From Idiomarina piscisalsi (GTDB lineage: Bacteria > Pseudomonadota > Gammaproteobacteria > Enterobacterales > Alteromonadaceae): a DNA stretch of 64,000 nt. Positions 25,892-34,861 of the stretch are shown piece by piece. How positions within the stretch are numbered: the stretch's first letter is position 1; every line of letters begins with the position of its first letter. The translations under genes were made by a program, and so were the position numbers. Below the pieces are notes generated by a model. That model searched no databases. It saw only the letters and a program-made list of their open reading frames with translations, and was not told the DNA's origin. The stretch is taken from the NCBI RefSeq assembly GCF_003987095.1, contig NZ_PIQA01000004.1, positions 62,001-126,000 on the forward strand, given 5' to 3'.

Positions 25892-26098
25892 TTACATAGG
25901 AACTACGTTTTCAGCTTGAGGACCTTTAGGACCTTGAGCAACGGTGAAAGAAACTTGCTGGCCTTCAGCCAAAGTTTTGAAACCGTCTGCTTGGATAGCG
26001 CTGAAATGTACGAATACGTCTGCGCCATTTTCTTGCTCGATGAAACCGAAGCCTTTTGCTTCGTTAAAGAATTTTACTTTACCAGTAGTAGTAGACAT
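25892..26098 (-). CDS. CspA-family cold-shock protein
   Basis: A 68-residue single-domain OB-fold protein that binds single-stranded nucleic acid and melts RNA structure. Both RNA-binding motifs are intact: RNP1 KGFGFIEQ and RNP2 DVFVHFSAI. The C-terminus ends [10 protein letters not shown]. The ATG follows ACGAGGAAAT. A strong promoter 140 bp upstream leaves a long 5' leader, as in cold-inducible csp genes. Which paralogue this is (CspA, C, D or E type) cannot be told. Confidence 0.95.
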   Translation of the reverse strand: MSTTTGKVKFFNEAKGFGFIEQENGADVFVHFSAIQADGFKTLAEGQQVSFTVAQGPKGPQAENVVPM

Positions 26099-26239
26099 GC
26101 TGATATTTCCTCGTAGTGCATGTTAAAAACAAAAATGCTCAAAAAACTTGGTATTACTTGGACTTACAAAACGAGGTACAGCAAAAAGGACTTCGTAAAT
26201 AATCTCAAATCAATAGCCGAAATTTTCTCAGCGGCTTCG

Positions 26240-26267
26240 AGTATACGCTTAATACAGCCCGAGTCAA
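26240..26267 (-). promoter_or_regulatory. csp promoter with long untranslated leader
   Basis: On the minus strand TTGACT (26267-26262) and TATACT (26245-26240) are 16 bp apart. Transcription would start near 26233, giving a 5' untranslated leader of about 135 nt, comparable to the E. coli cspA leader that folds into a temperature-dependent structure. Confidence 0.7.
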
Positions 26268-26279
26268 CAAGACCTTGTT

Positions 26280-26825
26280 TTATTTTAACCAGTTACGACT
26301 AATGTGGCGGAAAGTATCGGTGCCAGACTTCTCAAGCCATTCAAACGCCGCCATTTCGGAGGTAATAATTTCAACGCCCGAGTTTCTCATGCGCTCTATC
26401 GCACATTCTTTGTCTGTGGGACGTCGTGAGCCAACAGTGTCAGACGGCAAAAACACCTGGTAGCCGGCGTTTTGCATATCAATGGCAGTTTGCATGACAC
26501 AAACGTGAGTTTCCATCCCCATGACGACAATGTGTTTTTTATTGTATTCACTAAGAACATCGCGAAACGTTTGCTCTTTCAATGCACTGAAGTGCGTTTT
26601 CTCAACCACACGACCGGCTTCAATAATTTCCTGCAAAGAGCTGACGGTGTAGCCCAGGCCTTTAGGGTATTGCTCGGTAATTAAAATGGGTACGTCCAGC
26701 TGCATAGCAATTTCACCCAGCCAGCGCATACGAGAGGTGACAATGTCTCGCTGGTGAATGGCCGGTAACAGCCGTTCCTGAGCGTCGACAATAAGAAGCA
26801 GCGAGTCTTGGGCTGAAAGCAACAT
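26280..26825 (-). CDS. Isochorismatase-family cysteine hydrolase (YcaC-like)
   Basis: A 181-residue hydrolase with the isochorismatase fold. The catalytic triad is visible: Asp in LLIVDAQERLL, a Lys in the region around VVEKTHFSAL, and the nucleophilic Cys in MGMETHVCVMQTAIDM. The closest group by pattern is YcaC-type hydrolases of unknown substrate. I chose the ATG at 26825, which has GAGG at the right distance; the open frame extends to a TTG at 26843 that would overlap this ribosome site. It stands alone, divergent from purE. Confidence 0.88.
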   Translation of the reverse strand: MLLSAQDSLLLIVDAQERLLPAIHQRDIVTSRMRWLGEIAMQLDVPILITEQYPKGLGYTVSSLQEIIEAGRVVEKTHFSALKEQTFRDVLSEYNKKHIVVMGMETHVCVMQTAIDMQNAGYQVFLPSDTVGSRRPTDKECAIERMRNSGVEIITSEMAAFEWLEKSGTDTFRHISRNWLK

Positions 26826-26924
26826 GGAATACCTCATTAGCAATGTTTTATTGCATTCTACTTTAGCGGATTAACAAGACGATTAGCAAAAAGTCGTAAC
26901 CTGCTTAAAAAATCCGCAGTAAAT

Positions 26925-26953
26925 TTGCAGTCGCGCCCGCCAATAGCTACAAT
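26925..26953 (+). promoter_or_regulatory. purEK promoter
   Basis: TTGCAG (26925-26930) and TACAAT (26948-26953) have an ideal 17-bp spacing, 55 bp upstream of the purE ATG. No PurR box was recognised. Confidence 0.7.
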
Positions 26954-27008
26954 TCCCGCCTTTCCAAATGCAGATGCACATCCAAAACAGTAAATAAAAG
27001 GTGACACC

Positions 27009-27500
27009 ATGGCTCCGGTATTGATTCTAATGGGTTCCCAGTCCGATTGGCCGGTAATGCAAAAAGCAGCAGAAATGCTGGAATCGCTGAACGTAAAATG
27101 GCAGGCGAAGGTCGTTTCTGCGCATCGTACGCCGGACTTACTTAAGTCGACGATGGAACAAGCCGAGCAAGACGGAGTGCCTGTGGTTATTGCCGGCGCC
27201 GGTGGCGCTGCTCACTTGCCGGGTATGCTGGCGGCTTATACGGCTATTCCTGTGTTTGGTGTGCCGGTTCCAAGCAAGCAGTTAAAAGGTTTAGACAGCT
27301 TGTTATCAATTGTGCAAATGCCTAAAGGTGTGGCTGTTGGTACTCTGGCGATTGGTGATGCCGGTGCGGCCAATGCGGGTTTGCTGGCGGCTCAGGTAAT
27401 TGGCAGCTTTGACGGCGAAGTACGCAAACGCGTCCATGAATTCCGCAAAGCGCAGAAAGAAAAAGTGATGGCTAACTCAGATTTGGAGCTGCCAAAATGA
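27009..27500 (+). CDS. purE: N5-carboxyaminoimidazole ribonucleotide mutase PurE
   Basis: Moves the carboxyl group of N5-CAIR to give CAIR in purine synthesis. The 163 residues are typical of class I PurE. The substrate-binding loops are visible: [20 protein letters not shown] and [16 protein letters not shown]. It overlaps purK by four bases (ATGA), so mutase and synthetase are made together. Confidence 0.97.
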   Translation: MAPVLILMGSQSDWPVMQKAAEMLESLNVKWQAKVVSAHRTPDLLKSTMEQAEQDGVPVVIAGAGGAAHLPGMLAAYTAIPVFGVPVPSKQLKGLDSLLSIVQMPKGVAVGTLAIGDAGAANAGLLAAQVIGSFDGEVRKRVHEFRKAQKEKVMANSDLELPK

Positions 27501-28585
27501 AAATTTTGATCCTTGGCAACGGACAGTTAGGTCAAATGCTGGGTAAAGCCGTTATTCAGCAGGGGCATGAATGTGTTTTATACAGTGACCGGCTGGATAA
27601 GGTGATGGCTTTAGGTAGCCAACAACCTTTGGCGATGACGTTAGCCGAGGCCAATGACTGGGCGGATGTAACCACCTGGGAGCACGAGCACTTAGGCGAA
27701 GAGCTGGTTGCTAAAACTGCCGATAAGTTCTTATTAAAAGCGGAGCGCTTTAACGGTTTAGTTGATCGTCGTACGCAAAAAGCGCTTTGTGATGAGCTGG
27801 ATATTCCGACTTCGGCCTGGAAGGCTTATGAGAATGTAGCTGAGCTGACGGCTATTTTAGAAAGTTGTGACCATGCGGTTGTTATTAAGTCGGCGAAAGG
27901 CGGCTACGACGGCAAGGGCCAGTGGCGCTGGAAACCGGGTGAGGACACTGCTGCTGTCGCTGAAGAGGCAGGGCAACGCCCGGGTATTGTTGAAGACATG
28001 ATTAACTTTACCGACGAAGTGTCGGTTGTTGGTGCCCGTTCACACAAGGGGCAACAGCGTTGTTTTCCGCTGACCTTAAATGTTCATACACAGGGCATTT
28101 TGTCTTACAGTCTGGCTGGCGCAGAGCACTTTTCTAAAGAGCTTGAAGCGTTGGCTAAAGAGCATCACAAGAAGCTGACCGACGCACTGGATTACGTGGG
28201 CGTATTAGCTATTGAGTTCTTTGTCGTTGGTGAAGGCGAAAACCAACATTTGCTGGTGAACGAAGTGGCTCCGCGGGTTCACAACTCCGGGCATTGGACG
28301 ATGAGTGGTGCTAACTGTGACCAGTTCAACCTGCACATTCGTGCTATTACCGGTTTACCGCTGCCCGAACTGCTCATTGCGCCTACTCTGATGGTGAACG
28401 TCATTGGTGTTGCGGGTATTCCTGAAGCTTTATGGGAAGCGGCTGCTGCCGACTGCCATTGGTATGGTAAGGATGCGCGACCCGGTCGAAAAGTGGGCCA
28501 CGTGAATATAATGATCGACTCGTTTGAGCGCGGTGAGAACCTGGCCTCAACCTGGGCGGATAAACTGCAACTGTTAGTGAGTTAA
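27497..28585 (+). CDS. purK: N5-carboxyaminoimidazole ribonucleotide synthase PurK
   Basis: An ATP-grasp enzyme that carboxylates AIR with bicarbonate. The 362 residues contain the N-terminal [12 protein letters not shown], the ATP-grasp loop [15 protein letters not shown] and the metal-binding segment [15 protein letters not shown]. It follows purE with a 4-base overlap. It ends convergent with the esterase gene, with an 11-bp inverted repeat over the esterase 3' end. Confidence 0.97.
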   Translation: MKILILGNGQLGQMLGKAVIQQGHECVLYSDRLDKVMALGSQQPLAMTLAEANDWADVTTWEHEHLGEELVAKTADKFLLKAERFNGLVDRRTQKALCDELDIPTSAWKAYENVAELTAILESCDHAVVIKSAKGGYDGKGQWRWKPGEDTAAVAEEAGQRPGIVEDMINFTDEVSVVGARSHKGQQRCFPLTLNVHTQGILSYSLAGAEHFSKELEALAKEHHKKLTDALDYVGVLAIEFFVVGEGENQHLLVNEVAPRVHNSGHWTMSGANCDQFNLHIRAITGLPLPELLIAPTLMVNVIGVAGIPEALWEAAAADCHWYGKDARPGRKVGHVNIMIDSFERGENLASTWADKLQLLVS

Positions 28586-28595
28586 CGCTCGTTGC

Positions 28596-28619
28596 GATGA
28601 GCGGTTAAAACCGCTCATC
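28596..28619. repeat. 11-bp inverted repeat between purK and the esterase gene
   Basis: GATGAGCGGTT and AACCGCTCATC are separated by AA and include the stop codon of the esterase gene. No T-run follows, so it may be a weak bidirectional terminator or an mRNA-end stabilising hairpin. Confidence 0.45.
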
Positions 28620-29255
28620 CAGCCATTTCTGCATATCCTGAACCTGTTCTAAGCACAGCGAGTGCGGCATTGGGTAGGTTTGATACGTCACTGAAAACCC
28701 TTTCTCTTTCAAAATTGCGCAGGCTTTCTGACCAAGAACTTCCGGAACCACAGGGTCCTGAGTACCGTGCTGAACCAAAATTGGCAACTGTGCATTGGCT
28801 TCATTAACCTGAATATCACCGGCGGTGGCAAAGTACGTAGAATGCGCCATTAAACCCGCCAGCGGTTTCGGATAGGTTAAAGCGGCTTCATAACCCACGG
28901 CACCACCTTGAGAGAATCCGGCAATAATAATGCGTTTACTGTCGATGCCCTGAGCAATTTGCTCGTCTATCATGGCGTGTACTTTAGCCGCCGATTCGCG
29001 TAGCTGTTTGCTATCTATTTGGCGGTCGATACTCATATCGGTAATGTCGTACCAGGCAGGCATGACCATGCCCTGATTGATGGTTACCGGCATTTGCGGT
29101 GCGTGAGGAAACAAAAAGCGAACCTGCGCATTGGCAAATTTCAGGTGTTCGGTCATAGGGACAAAGTCATTGCCCGAGGCACCCAGACCATGTAGCCAAA
29201 TGATAACGGCGTCGGCTGTGCCTGCCGGTTCGTGTTTTATGACTTCCAGAGACAT
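28605..29255 (-). CDS. Carboxylesterase/phospholipase-family alpha/beta hydrolase
   Basis: A 216-residue alpha/beta hydrolase of the phospholipase/carboxylesterase (Abhydrolase_2) family, cytoplasmic because no signal peptide is seen. The nucleophile elbow is IIAGFSQGGAVG, the acid is Asp in HGTQDPVVP, and the His is in YPMPHSLCLEQ near the C-terminus. An oxyanion-hole motif LHGLGASGNDF starts near residue 20. Its ATG overlaps the pheA stop (TAATG), placing it third in an S9 peptidase-pheA-esterase operon. The natural substrate is unknown. Confidence 0.9.
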   Translation of the reverse strand: MSLEVIKHEPAGTADAVIIWLHGLGASGNDFVPMTEHLKFANAQVRFLFPHAPQMPVTINQGMVMPAWYDITDMSIDRQIDSKQLRESAAKVHAMIDEQIAQGIDSKRIIIAGFSQGGAVGYEAALTYPKPLAGLMAHSTYFATAGDIQVNEANAQLPILVQHGTQDPVVPEVLGQKACAILKEKGFSVTYQTYPMPHSLCLEQVQDMQKWLDERF

Positions 29256-30076
29256 TACTGCTTTCCTATTTCTGCGGCAGGGTACGAACCCAGCCAGTGA
29301 ATGTTATTCATAGCGGCCAATTCTTCAAGAGCCGAAGCGACACCTTGTTCGCTGCGGTGGCCATCAAAGTCGATAAAGAAATGATAGTCACCAAACTGAC
29401 TACCCGCCGGCCGTGACACTATGGAGGTTAAGTTAATTTGCTGCTTTGCAAACACCTGCAAGCTGTCGACCAGCAAGCCGGGATGGTCGTTGTCATCAAT
29501 GAGCAGCAAACTGCTTTTCCAGCGCTGGTCTTTATTGAATTCAGGCTCTTCAGAAGTTGCAGATAATACCACGAAGCGCGTTTCGTTGCGTGGGTTGTCA
29601 GCGATATTGTTATTCAAGATCTGCAGCGTCTCCGGGCAACTAATGTGTTGGGGAACTATGGCTGCAGACGCCGCTTCAGCCGCTAGCAGAGCTTGAAGCG
29701 AGGCGGCATTACTGGCCGTATGAATAATGGGCAGCCCGAGCTTGTGTAAGTACTGATTACATTGTCCGGCTGCGACAAACTGCGCCCATATCTGTGTAGG
29801 GTTCGCGCTGTTGCTGAGGCATTGGAAGCCGACAGGAATACGAATTTCTGCCTGGATGCGTAAGGGTCGTTGCACCAAATAGTCGACGACCGGAGAAACG
29901 AAGCCTTCGGTCAAATTTTCAATAGGGACAACGGCAGCATCGCATTCTCGTCCAACCGACGCCAGGCAGCTGACCAGGTTATCCAGTAACTGAATATCGT
30001 GATCTTGTTCCGGCTGGAAAAGCCCCGCTGCAACCTCCGAAAAGGTGCCGGCAGGGCCTAAAGTGGCTAGTTTCAT
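29255..30076 (-). CDS. pheA: Monofunctional prephenate dehydratase PheA
   Basis: Converts prephenate to phenylpyruvate for phenylalanine synthesis. The 273 residues start directly with the dehydratase domain (LGPAGTFSEVAAGLF; VVPIENLTEGFV) and end with an ACT domain carrying the Phe-binding VSRPAGSQFGDYHFFIDF. The chorismate mutase domain that precedes this in the E. coli P-protein is absent. The start overlaps the S9 peptidase stop by four bases and the stop overlaps the esterase start. Confidence 0.93.
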   Translation of the reverse strand: MKLATLGPAGTFSEVAAGLFQPEQDHDIQLLDNLVSCLASVGRECDAAVVPIENLTEGFVSPVVDYLVQRPLRIQAEIRIPVGFQCLSNSANPTQIWAQFVAAGQCNQYLHKLGLPIIHTASNAASLQALLAAEAASAAIVPQHISCPETLQILNNNIADNPRNETRFVVLSATSEEPEFNKDQRWKSSLLLIDDNDHPGLLVDSLQVFAKQQINLTSIVSRPAGSQFGDYHFFIDFDGHRSEQGVASALEELAAMNNIHWLGSYPAAEIGKQ

Positions 30077-32124
30077 TTCTTATATTGCTCGAACCAGGCC
30101 AGTGCATGTTCAATTTTGGCAATCATGTTGGAAGGTCGAGCCGTAACTCCGTGAAAAGCGCCCGGAACACGAACCATAGCTGTATCTACTTTTTGCAGCT
30201 TTAATGCCTGGTAGAACTGCTCGGTTTCCGATATCGGTGTGCGACGATCCTTCTCGCCGGTGAACAGCATGACCGGTGTTTCAACGTCACCGACCATAGA
30301 CAGCGGCGAGCGCTGCCAATAGTGCTCTAGTTCTTCCCATGGCATACCCGGGAATTGGTTGGTGATTTGGCCTATTGAGCTGTCAGCCGTCAGTACTTTA
30401 CTGACCCAGTTAATAACCGGGTTAGTGGCTGCCGCGGCGTTGAAGCGATTGGTCAATCCGACTGCATAGGCTGTGGCGATACCGCCTGCCGAGCCGCCGG
30501 CAATAAACAGGTTGTCTGAGTCGGCAATGCCTTTATCAATGAGTAAATCAATGCCAGTCATGTGGTCAGCAAAGTCATAAGGTGACGAGTAATTGCCGTC
30601 CAACAACATGGCGAAGTCTTTACCGTAAGAAGTACTGCCGCGGTGGTTTACATAAAGCACCACATAGCCCTCGGCTGCATAGCGTTGGTGTTCTGCGGCA
30701 AAATGCGGACCATAAGACAGGTGAGGACCGCCGTGTATTTCTAACAGTAACGGGTACTCCTTGTTTTCATCGTAATTCGGCGGAGTAATATACCAGCCAT
30801 GAATCTCCTGACCGTCATAGCGTGACTCATAGCGAATTTCGTGAACTTCACCCAGCTCACGGTGGCCGAGCAGATCTTCATTTAACTGAGTAAACTGAAC
30901 CGCTTCACCACCTTGTGGCTGATAACCGACATCGGCGGGGCGATATTCAGACCCTTTGGTGTAGGCAATAGCACCGGTTTTTGAGGCTGTAAAAGAGCCC
31001 ATGGTATAAGGGCGGCTGACATAAACGCCGGAAACGTCATCCACTCGGTTTGTCAGTTCATTGCTTAAAGTGACATCAGCAACAACAGTTTTCCCCTGAT
31101 CGGCGTATGAAACCGCCAGTGATTCATTGCCAGTCCACTGTGGCGAGCTAAAAGAACGGTCAAAGTCAGCTTGAAGTTCTGTCTCTGAGCGTTCGCTCCA
31201 GTCCATGACCCACAATTGTGACTTATGGTAAGGCACTGGCTCGTTCGAGCTGTGTAAGTATGCCAGTCGCTCGCCGTCAGGAGAAAACTGCGGTGACGAC
31301 TCACGGCCAGGCTTGTCAGTGACCTGTGTTACTTCTTTTGAGCTCAGGCTGACGCTGTAAAGGTCACTTTCATTCACCTGATATGCCCAGTCTTCAGAGC
31401 GGTTTCCGGAAAATACGATTTGGCTGTCGTCTTCTGTCCAGGCTAAGGGTCCGCCATGTCGATAAGGGCCTTCGGTCAGCTGGCGAGCAGTACCACCCTC
31501 AGCCGGAACCACAAAGAGTTGTGTATGCGCCGGCTCCAGAACGCCTTTACCGTCGCGCTGATAATAAGCTTCTTCCACTATAATCGGTGACTTAGACCAC
31601 TTTGCGCCTTTCGGCTTCTTTGGTTTTTTTACGCTTTTAGCGAATGGCGTCGGTTCAGCATTCACTGACATGGTGAAAGCCAACTGAGAATCATCGTTAG
31701 ACCAGCTAATGCTGCCCGGACTGTTGTTTACGTGAGTGACTTTGGCGGTGCGCTGCTCTTTAATCCAGTGCACATGAATTTGGTTCTTTTCCGAGCGGTT
31801 AGAGGCAAAAGCAAGGCGGGTACCATCGTTTGACCAGGCTAGGCTACCGTAGCTGAATTCATCGTCAAAAATCGGTAAATGTTGACCGGTTTCGGTATCA
31901 ATCAGCCATAATGAACGACGAGTATTGTCTTTCATGTCGTCGAAGCTGTTGCGGATGTACGCAATATACTTACCGTCTGGTGAAATACTGACTTGATTGG
32001 CGTATTCAAGCTGGAAAATATCTTCCGCCTGAAAGGTCGTTTTGGCGGTTTCCTGAGCCAAAGTTGGCGCGGAAGTGAAAAGTAGCGCTAAGCTACCTGC
32101 GATAACGGATTGCTTTAACCACAT
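30073..32124 (-). CDS. Secreted S9-family prolyl oligopeptidase/acylaminoacyl peptidase
   Basis: A serine exopeptidase or oligopeptidase of family S9. The signal peptide covers about 1-24 (cleavage near TLAQE). A seven-bladed WD40-like propeller (repeats such as SPDGKYIAYI, SPDGERLAYL) fills about 30-400. The C-terminal alpha/beta hydrolase has its nucleophile in AGGSAGGIATAY, the acidic residue in GEKDRRTPI and the His in GAFHGVTAR. The start follows AAGGAGAAC. Leading an operon with pheA suggests a link between peptide use and aromatic amino-acid supply, but this is only inference. Confidence 0.93.
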   Translation of the reverse strand: MWLKQSVIAGSLALLFTSAPTLAQETAKTTFQAEDIFQLEYANQVSISPDGKYIAYIRNSFDDMKDNTRRSLWLIDTETGQHLPIFDDEFSYGSLAWSNDGTRLAFASNRSEKNQIHVHWIKEQRTAKVTHVNNSPGSISWSNDDSQLAFTMSVNAEPTPFAKSVKKPKKPKGAKWSKSPIIVEEAYYQRDGKGVLEPAHTQLFVVPAEGGTARQLTEGPYRHGGPLAWTEDDSQIVFSGNRSEDWAYQVNESDLYSVSLSSKEVTQVTDKPGRESSPQFSPDGERLAYLHSSNEPVPYHKSQLWVMDWSERSETELQADFDRSFSSPQWTGNESLAVSYADQGKTVVADVTLSNELTNRVDDVSGVYVSRPYTMGSFTASKTGAIAYTKGSEYRPADVGYQPQGGEAVQFTQLNEDLLGHRELGEVHEIRYESRYDGQEIHGWYITPPNYDENKEYPLLLEIHGGPHLSYGPHFAAEHQRYAAEGYVVLYVNHRGSTSYGKDFAMLLDGNYSSPYDFADHMTGIDLLIDKGIADSDNLFIAGGSAGGIATAYAVGLTNRFNAAAATNPVINWVSKVLTADSSIGQITNQFPGMPWEELEHYWQRSPLSMVGDVETPVMLFTGEKDRRTPISETEQFYQALKLQKVDTAMVRVPGAFHGVTARPSNMIAKIEHALAWFEQYKK

Positions 32125-32253
32125 TGTTGTTCTCCTTTCAGTTATGGCTTTACGTTACTCAAGCTGACGAAGCGATGCAAAGAGTTCCGTTCAAATTCGC
32201 AGAAAATACGGTAAACTGACACTCTGTTCCCAAAGCAGGTATAAGGAAAACGC

Positions 32254-33345
32254 ATGCACTACCGCCAAACTCGCGCCGAAATATCGACCACAGCAATAGC
32301 GCATAACGCTAAGTGGGTGCGTAAAACGATGGTGGGTGGCAAGCTTCTGGGAGTGGTTAAAGCAGACGGTTACGGGCATGGCGTTACTCATGCTGCCAAT
32401 GCGTTAGAGCCGCATGTCGACGGTATGGCGGCTGGTTTTATGGAAGAAGCGTTAGCGGTTCGCGAAGCTGGGTATCAGGGACCTTTGGTCATTTTGGAAG
32501 GCTGCTTCTCGGCGTCAGAGCTGGCTGTGTGTGCAGAATATAATTTAAGCCCCGTTGTTCACTGTGAGCAGCAATTACAGGCTATTGAACAAACTGCGTT
32601 AAATAAGCCGCTGTGGGTATGGTTAAAAGTCGACACAGGCATGCACCGCCTGGGTTGGTCTGAAGAACAGTCGCAACAAGCACTGGTGCGATTAAACGCA
32701 AGCCAGAATGTGGCGGATGTTACCCTCATGTCGCATTTAGCAAATGCGGACGCAGACCATAAGCTGAACGCAGAGCAAAAGCGACTGTTCTGCCAGTTGT
32801 CTGAGAGTATCAAAGGCTACCAAGCTCGCAGTTTCCACAATTCAGCGGGCTTATTGAACCCGGAAACCCAGTGGGTATTGCGAGACAATGATTGGGCTCG
32901 GGCGGGATTGTTGTTGTACGGCGTTAATCCGTCAACGGTCACAGAAGTGCAGGATAGTTTGAAACCAGCCATGCGTCTGGTTGCGCCGATTATTGCACTG
33001 CATAAGCTTGAGAAAGGAGAGTCAGTTGGCTATGGCAGTGCGTGGACAGCCCAGCGGACAAGCCTTATAGCAACTGTGGCAATGGGCTACGCGGACGGGT
33101 ATCCTCGCCAGGCTGAAAACGGAACGCCTGCCATGGTTCGTGGGCACGAGGTAGGCGTAGCAGGGCGCGTGTCTATGGATATGCTGACCATAGATGTGAC
33201 AGATGTTGCCGATGTTCAGATAGGCGACGATGTTGAGCTCTGGGGGCCAAATGTCGATGTGCGTCGAATTGCCGTATGTGCCGGGACTATTTCCTGGCAC
33301 TTGCTCACAGGTGTTAGCGTGAGAGTGCCTAGGGTTAAGGTCTAG
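32254..33345 (+). CDS. alr: Alanine racemase Alr
   Basis: A PLP enzyme interconverting L- and D-alanine for peptidoglycan. The 363 residues have the PLP lysine Lys36 in GVVKADGYGHG, and the second catalytic residue, a tyrosine, in ESVGYGSAWTA. The C-terminal beta domain contains AGRVSMDMLTIDVT. The ATG follows ATAAGGAAA. It stands alone between the divergent S9 operon and the cytochrome bd operon. A 7-bp hairpin (33364-33382) follows, without a T-run. Confidence 0.96.
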   Translation: MHYRQTRAEISTTAIAHNAKWVRKTMVGGKLLGVVKADGYGHGVTHAANALEPHVDGMAAGFMEEALAVREAGYQGPLVILEGCFSASELAVCAEYNLSPVVHCEQQLQAIEQTALNKPLWVWLKVDTGMHRLGWSEEQSQQALVRLNASQNVADVTLMSHLANADADHKLNAEQKRLFCQLSESIKGYQARSFHNSAGLLNPETQWVLRDNDWARAGLLLYGVNPSTVTEVQDSLKPAMRLVAPIIALHKLEKGESVGYGSAWTAQRTSLIATVAMGYADGYPRQAENGTPAMVRGHEVGVAGRVSMDMLTIDVTDVADVQIGDDVELWGPNVDVRRIAVCAGTISWHLLTGVSVRVPRVKV

Positions 33346-33410
33346 AGCCACGCCGCGCTATTAGCCATACAAAAAGTATGGCGACTATTAGTATTTGTCC
33401 TGCAAGCGCA

Positions 33411-33439
33411 CCTGATCTTTATCAATAAAGACGTATACT
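33411..33439 (+). promoter_or_regulatory. Cytochrome bd promoter with FNR/Anr-type box over the -35
   Basis: CTGATCTTTATCAA (33412-33425) matches the FNR/Anr consensus TTGAT-N4-ATCAA at nine of ten fixed positions. A -10 TATACT lies at 33434-33439, so the box covers the -35 element. This placement predicts repression by an FNR/Anr protein at low oxygen, as known for cioAB in Pseudomonas aeruginosa. Confidence 0.6.
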
Positions 33440-33469
33440 TAAGGTAAACCTAAATAACAGGTGTTTGCC

Positions 33470-34858
33470 ATGTTTGAGAGTTTTGACGCATTGTTCCTGG
33501 CGCGCTTTCAGTTCGCTTTCACTATCGCGTTTCACATTATTTTTCCTGCGTTCACCATTGGTGTGGCTAGCTATTTAGCTGTGCTTGAAGGGCTATATCT
33601 AAAAACCAGAAATCCGGTTTATCAGAAATTATTCCGTTACTGGGTCAAAATCTTCGCCGTTGCTTTTGGTATGGGCGTGGTGTCCGGCATTGTGATGAGT
33701 TATCAGTTTGGGACTAACTGGTCGGTATTCTCAGACAAAGCAGGGCCGGTTATCGGGCCGTTAATGGGTTACGAAGTACTGACTGCGTTCTTCCTTGAAG
33801 CCGGGTTCCTTGGTGTCATGCTGTTTGGTATGAACAAAGTGGGTGAAAAGCTGCACTTCTTTGCTACCTTGATGGTTGCAATCGGTACGGCCATTTCTGC
33901 TTTCTGGATACTATCGGTAAACAGCTGGATGCAGACCCCAGCCGGCTACGCCATGAATGACGTTGGTCAGTTTGTGGTGACTGACTGGTTTGAAGTGGTA
34001 TTCAACCCTTCTTTTCCGTATCGGCTGGCGCATATGCTACTGGCCGCTTATTTAACCGTGGCCTTTGTCGTTGGTGCCGTCGGTGCCTGGCACTTGTTAA
34101 AAGACAAAACCAACGCCGCGGCACGCAAAATGTTTTCCATGGCCATGTGGATGGCGTTAATTGTTGCGCCGCTGCAAGTCTTTGTGGGTGACCTTCATGG
34201 GCTGAATACTCAGGAATATCAGCCCGCCAAAGTTGCCGCAATGGAAGGGCACTTTGACACCGAAGCCCGGGCACCACTGTACTTATTCGGATTGCCCAAC
34301 GAAGAAACGGCGGAAGTGGACTACGCCTTAAAAGTACCGGGGCTTGCCAGCATTATTCTTAAGCATGATATTAATGCAGAAGTCACTGGTCTTGACCAAT
34401 TTCCGCGTGAAGATTGGCCCCCAGTAGCGACCGTGTTTTGGTCATTCAGAATCATGGTCGGAATAGGACTTTTGATGGTGCTGGCGGGACTATGGTCAGG
34501 TCTGCAGCGTTTACGCGGAAAGCTTTATGACAACAGCCTGCTACTGCGCTTTAGTGTGTTCATGGGTCCCATGGGGTTTGTTGCTGTAATTGCTGGCTGG
34601 ATAGTCACTGAAGTGGGTCGTCAGCCCTGGGTTATTTATGGCTTATTGCGCACAGCCGATGCTGCATCTCCTATTGATAAAGCGGGTGTCGCAGGCAGTC
34701 TGATAGCCTTTATTGTGGTTTACTTCCTCGTTTTTGGCGCCGGTACGTTCTATATTCTGCGCAAAATGGCAGCGGATCCTGCAAAAGTAACGATTCCCGA
34801 GTATGCCAAACATAAGCCGACAATGGCGGCTGAGCGCATTTACGATGAGGAGGCCTAA
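33470..34858 (+). CDS. cydA: Cytochrome bd-type quinol oxidase subunit I (CIO type)
   Basis: The quinol-oxidising, haem-binding subunit of a bd-family terminal oxidase in the inner membrane. The 462 residues are about 60 shorter than E. coli CydA because the periplasmic Q-loop is short, as in the cyanide-insensitive (CIO) branch. Features include the N-terminal haem-ligand segment TIAFHIIFPAFTIG, QFGTNWSVFSDKAGPVIG, and GWIVTEVGRQPWVIYG. I chose the ATG at 33470 (AACAGGTG upstream) over the GTG at 33461. It is first of a three-gene operon. cioA would be the equivalent name. Confidence 0.93.
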   Translation: MFESFDALFLARFQFAFTIAFHIIFPAFTIGVASYLAVLEGLYLKTRNPVYQKLFRYWVKIFAVAFGMGVVSGIVMSYQFGTNWSVFSDKAGPVIGPLMGYEVLTAFFLEAGFLGVMLFGMNKVGEKLHFFATLMVAIGTAISAFWILSVNSWMQTPAGYAMNDVGQFVVTDWFEVVFNPSFPYRLAHMLLAAYLTVAFVVGAVGAWHLLKDKTNAAARKMFSMAMWMALIVAPLQVFVGDLHGLNTQEYQPAKVAAMEGHFDTEARAPLYLFGLPNEETAEVDYALKVPGLASIILKHDINAEVTGLDQFPREDWPPVATVFWSFRIMVGIGLLMVLAGLWSGLQRLRGKLYDNSLLLRFSVFMGPMGFVAVIAGWIVTEVGRQPWVIYGLLRTADAASPIDKAGVAGSLIAFIVVYFLVFGAGTFYILRKMAADPAKVTIPEYAKHKPTMAAERIYDEEA

Positions 34859-34861
34859 GCT

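Noticed and set aside
33364-33382. Terminator after alr
   Set aside because: A 7-bp hairpin (GCCATAC / GTATGGC) exists, but no T-run follows on the plus strand, so it is not called as an intrinsic terminator.
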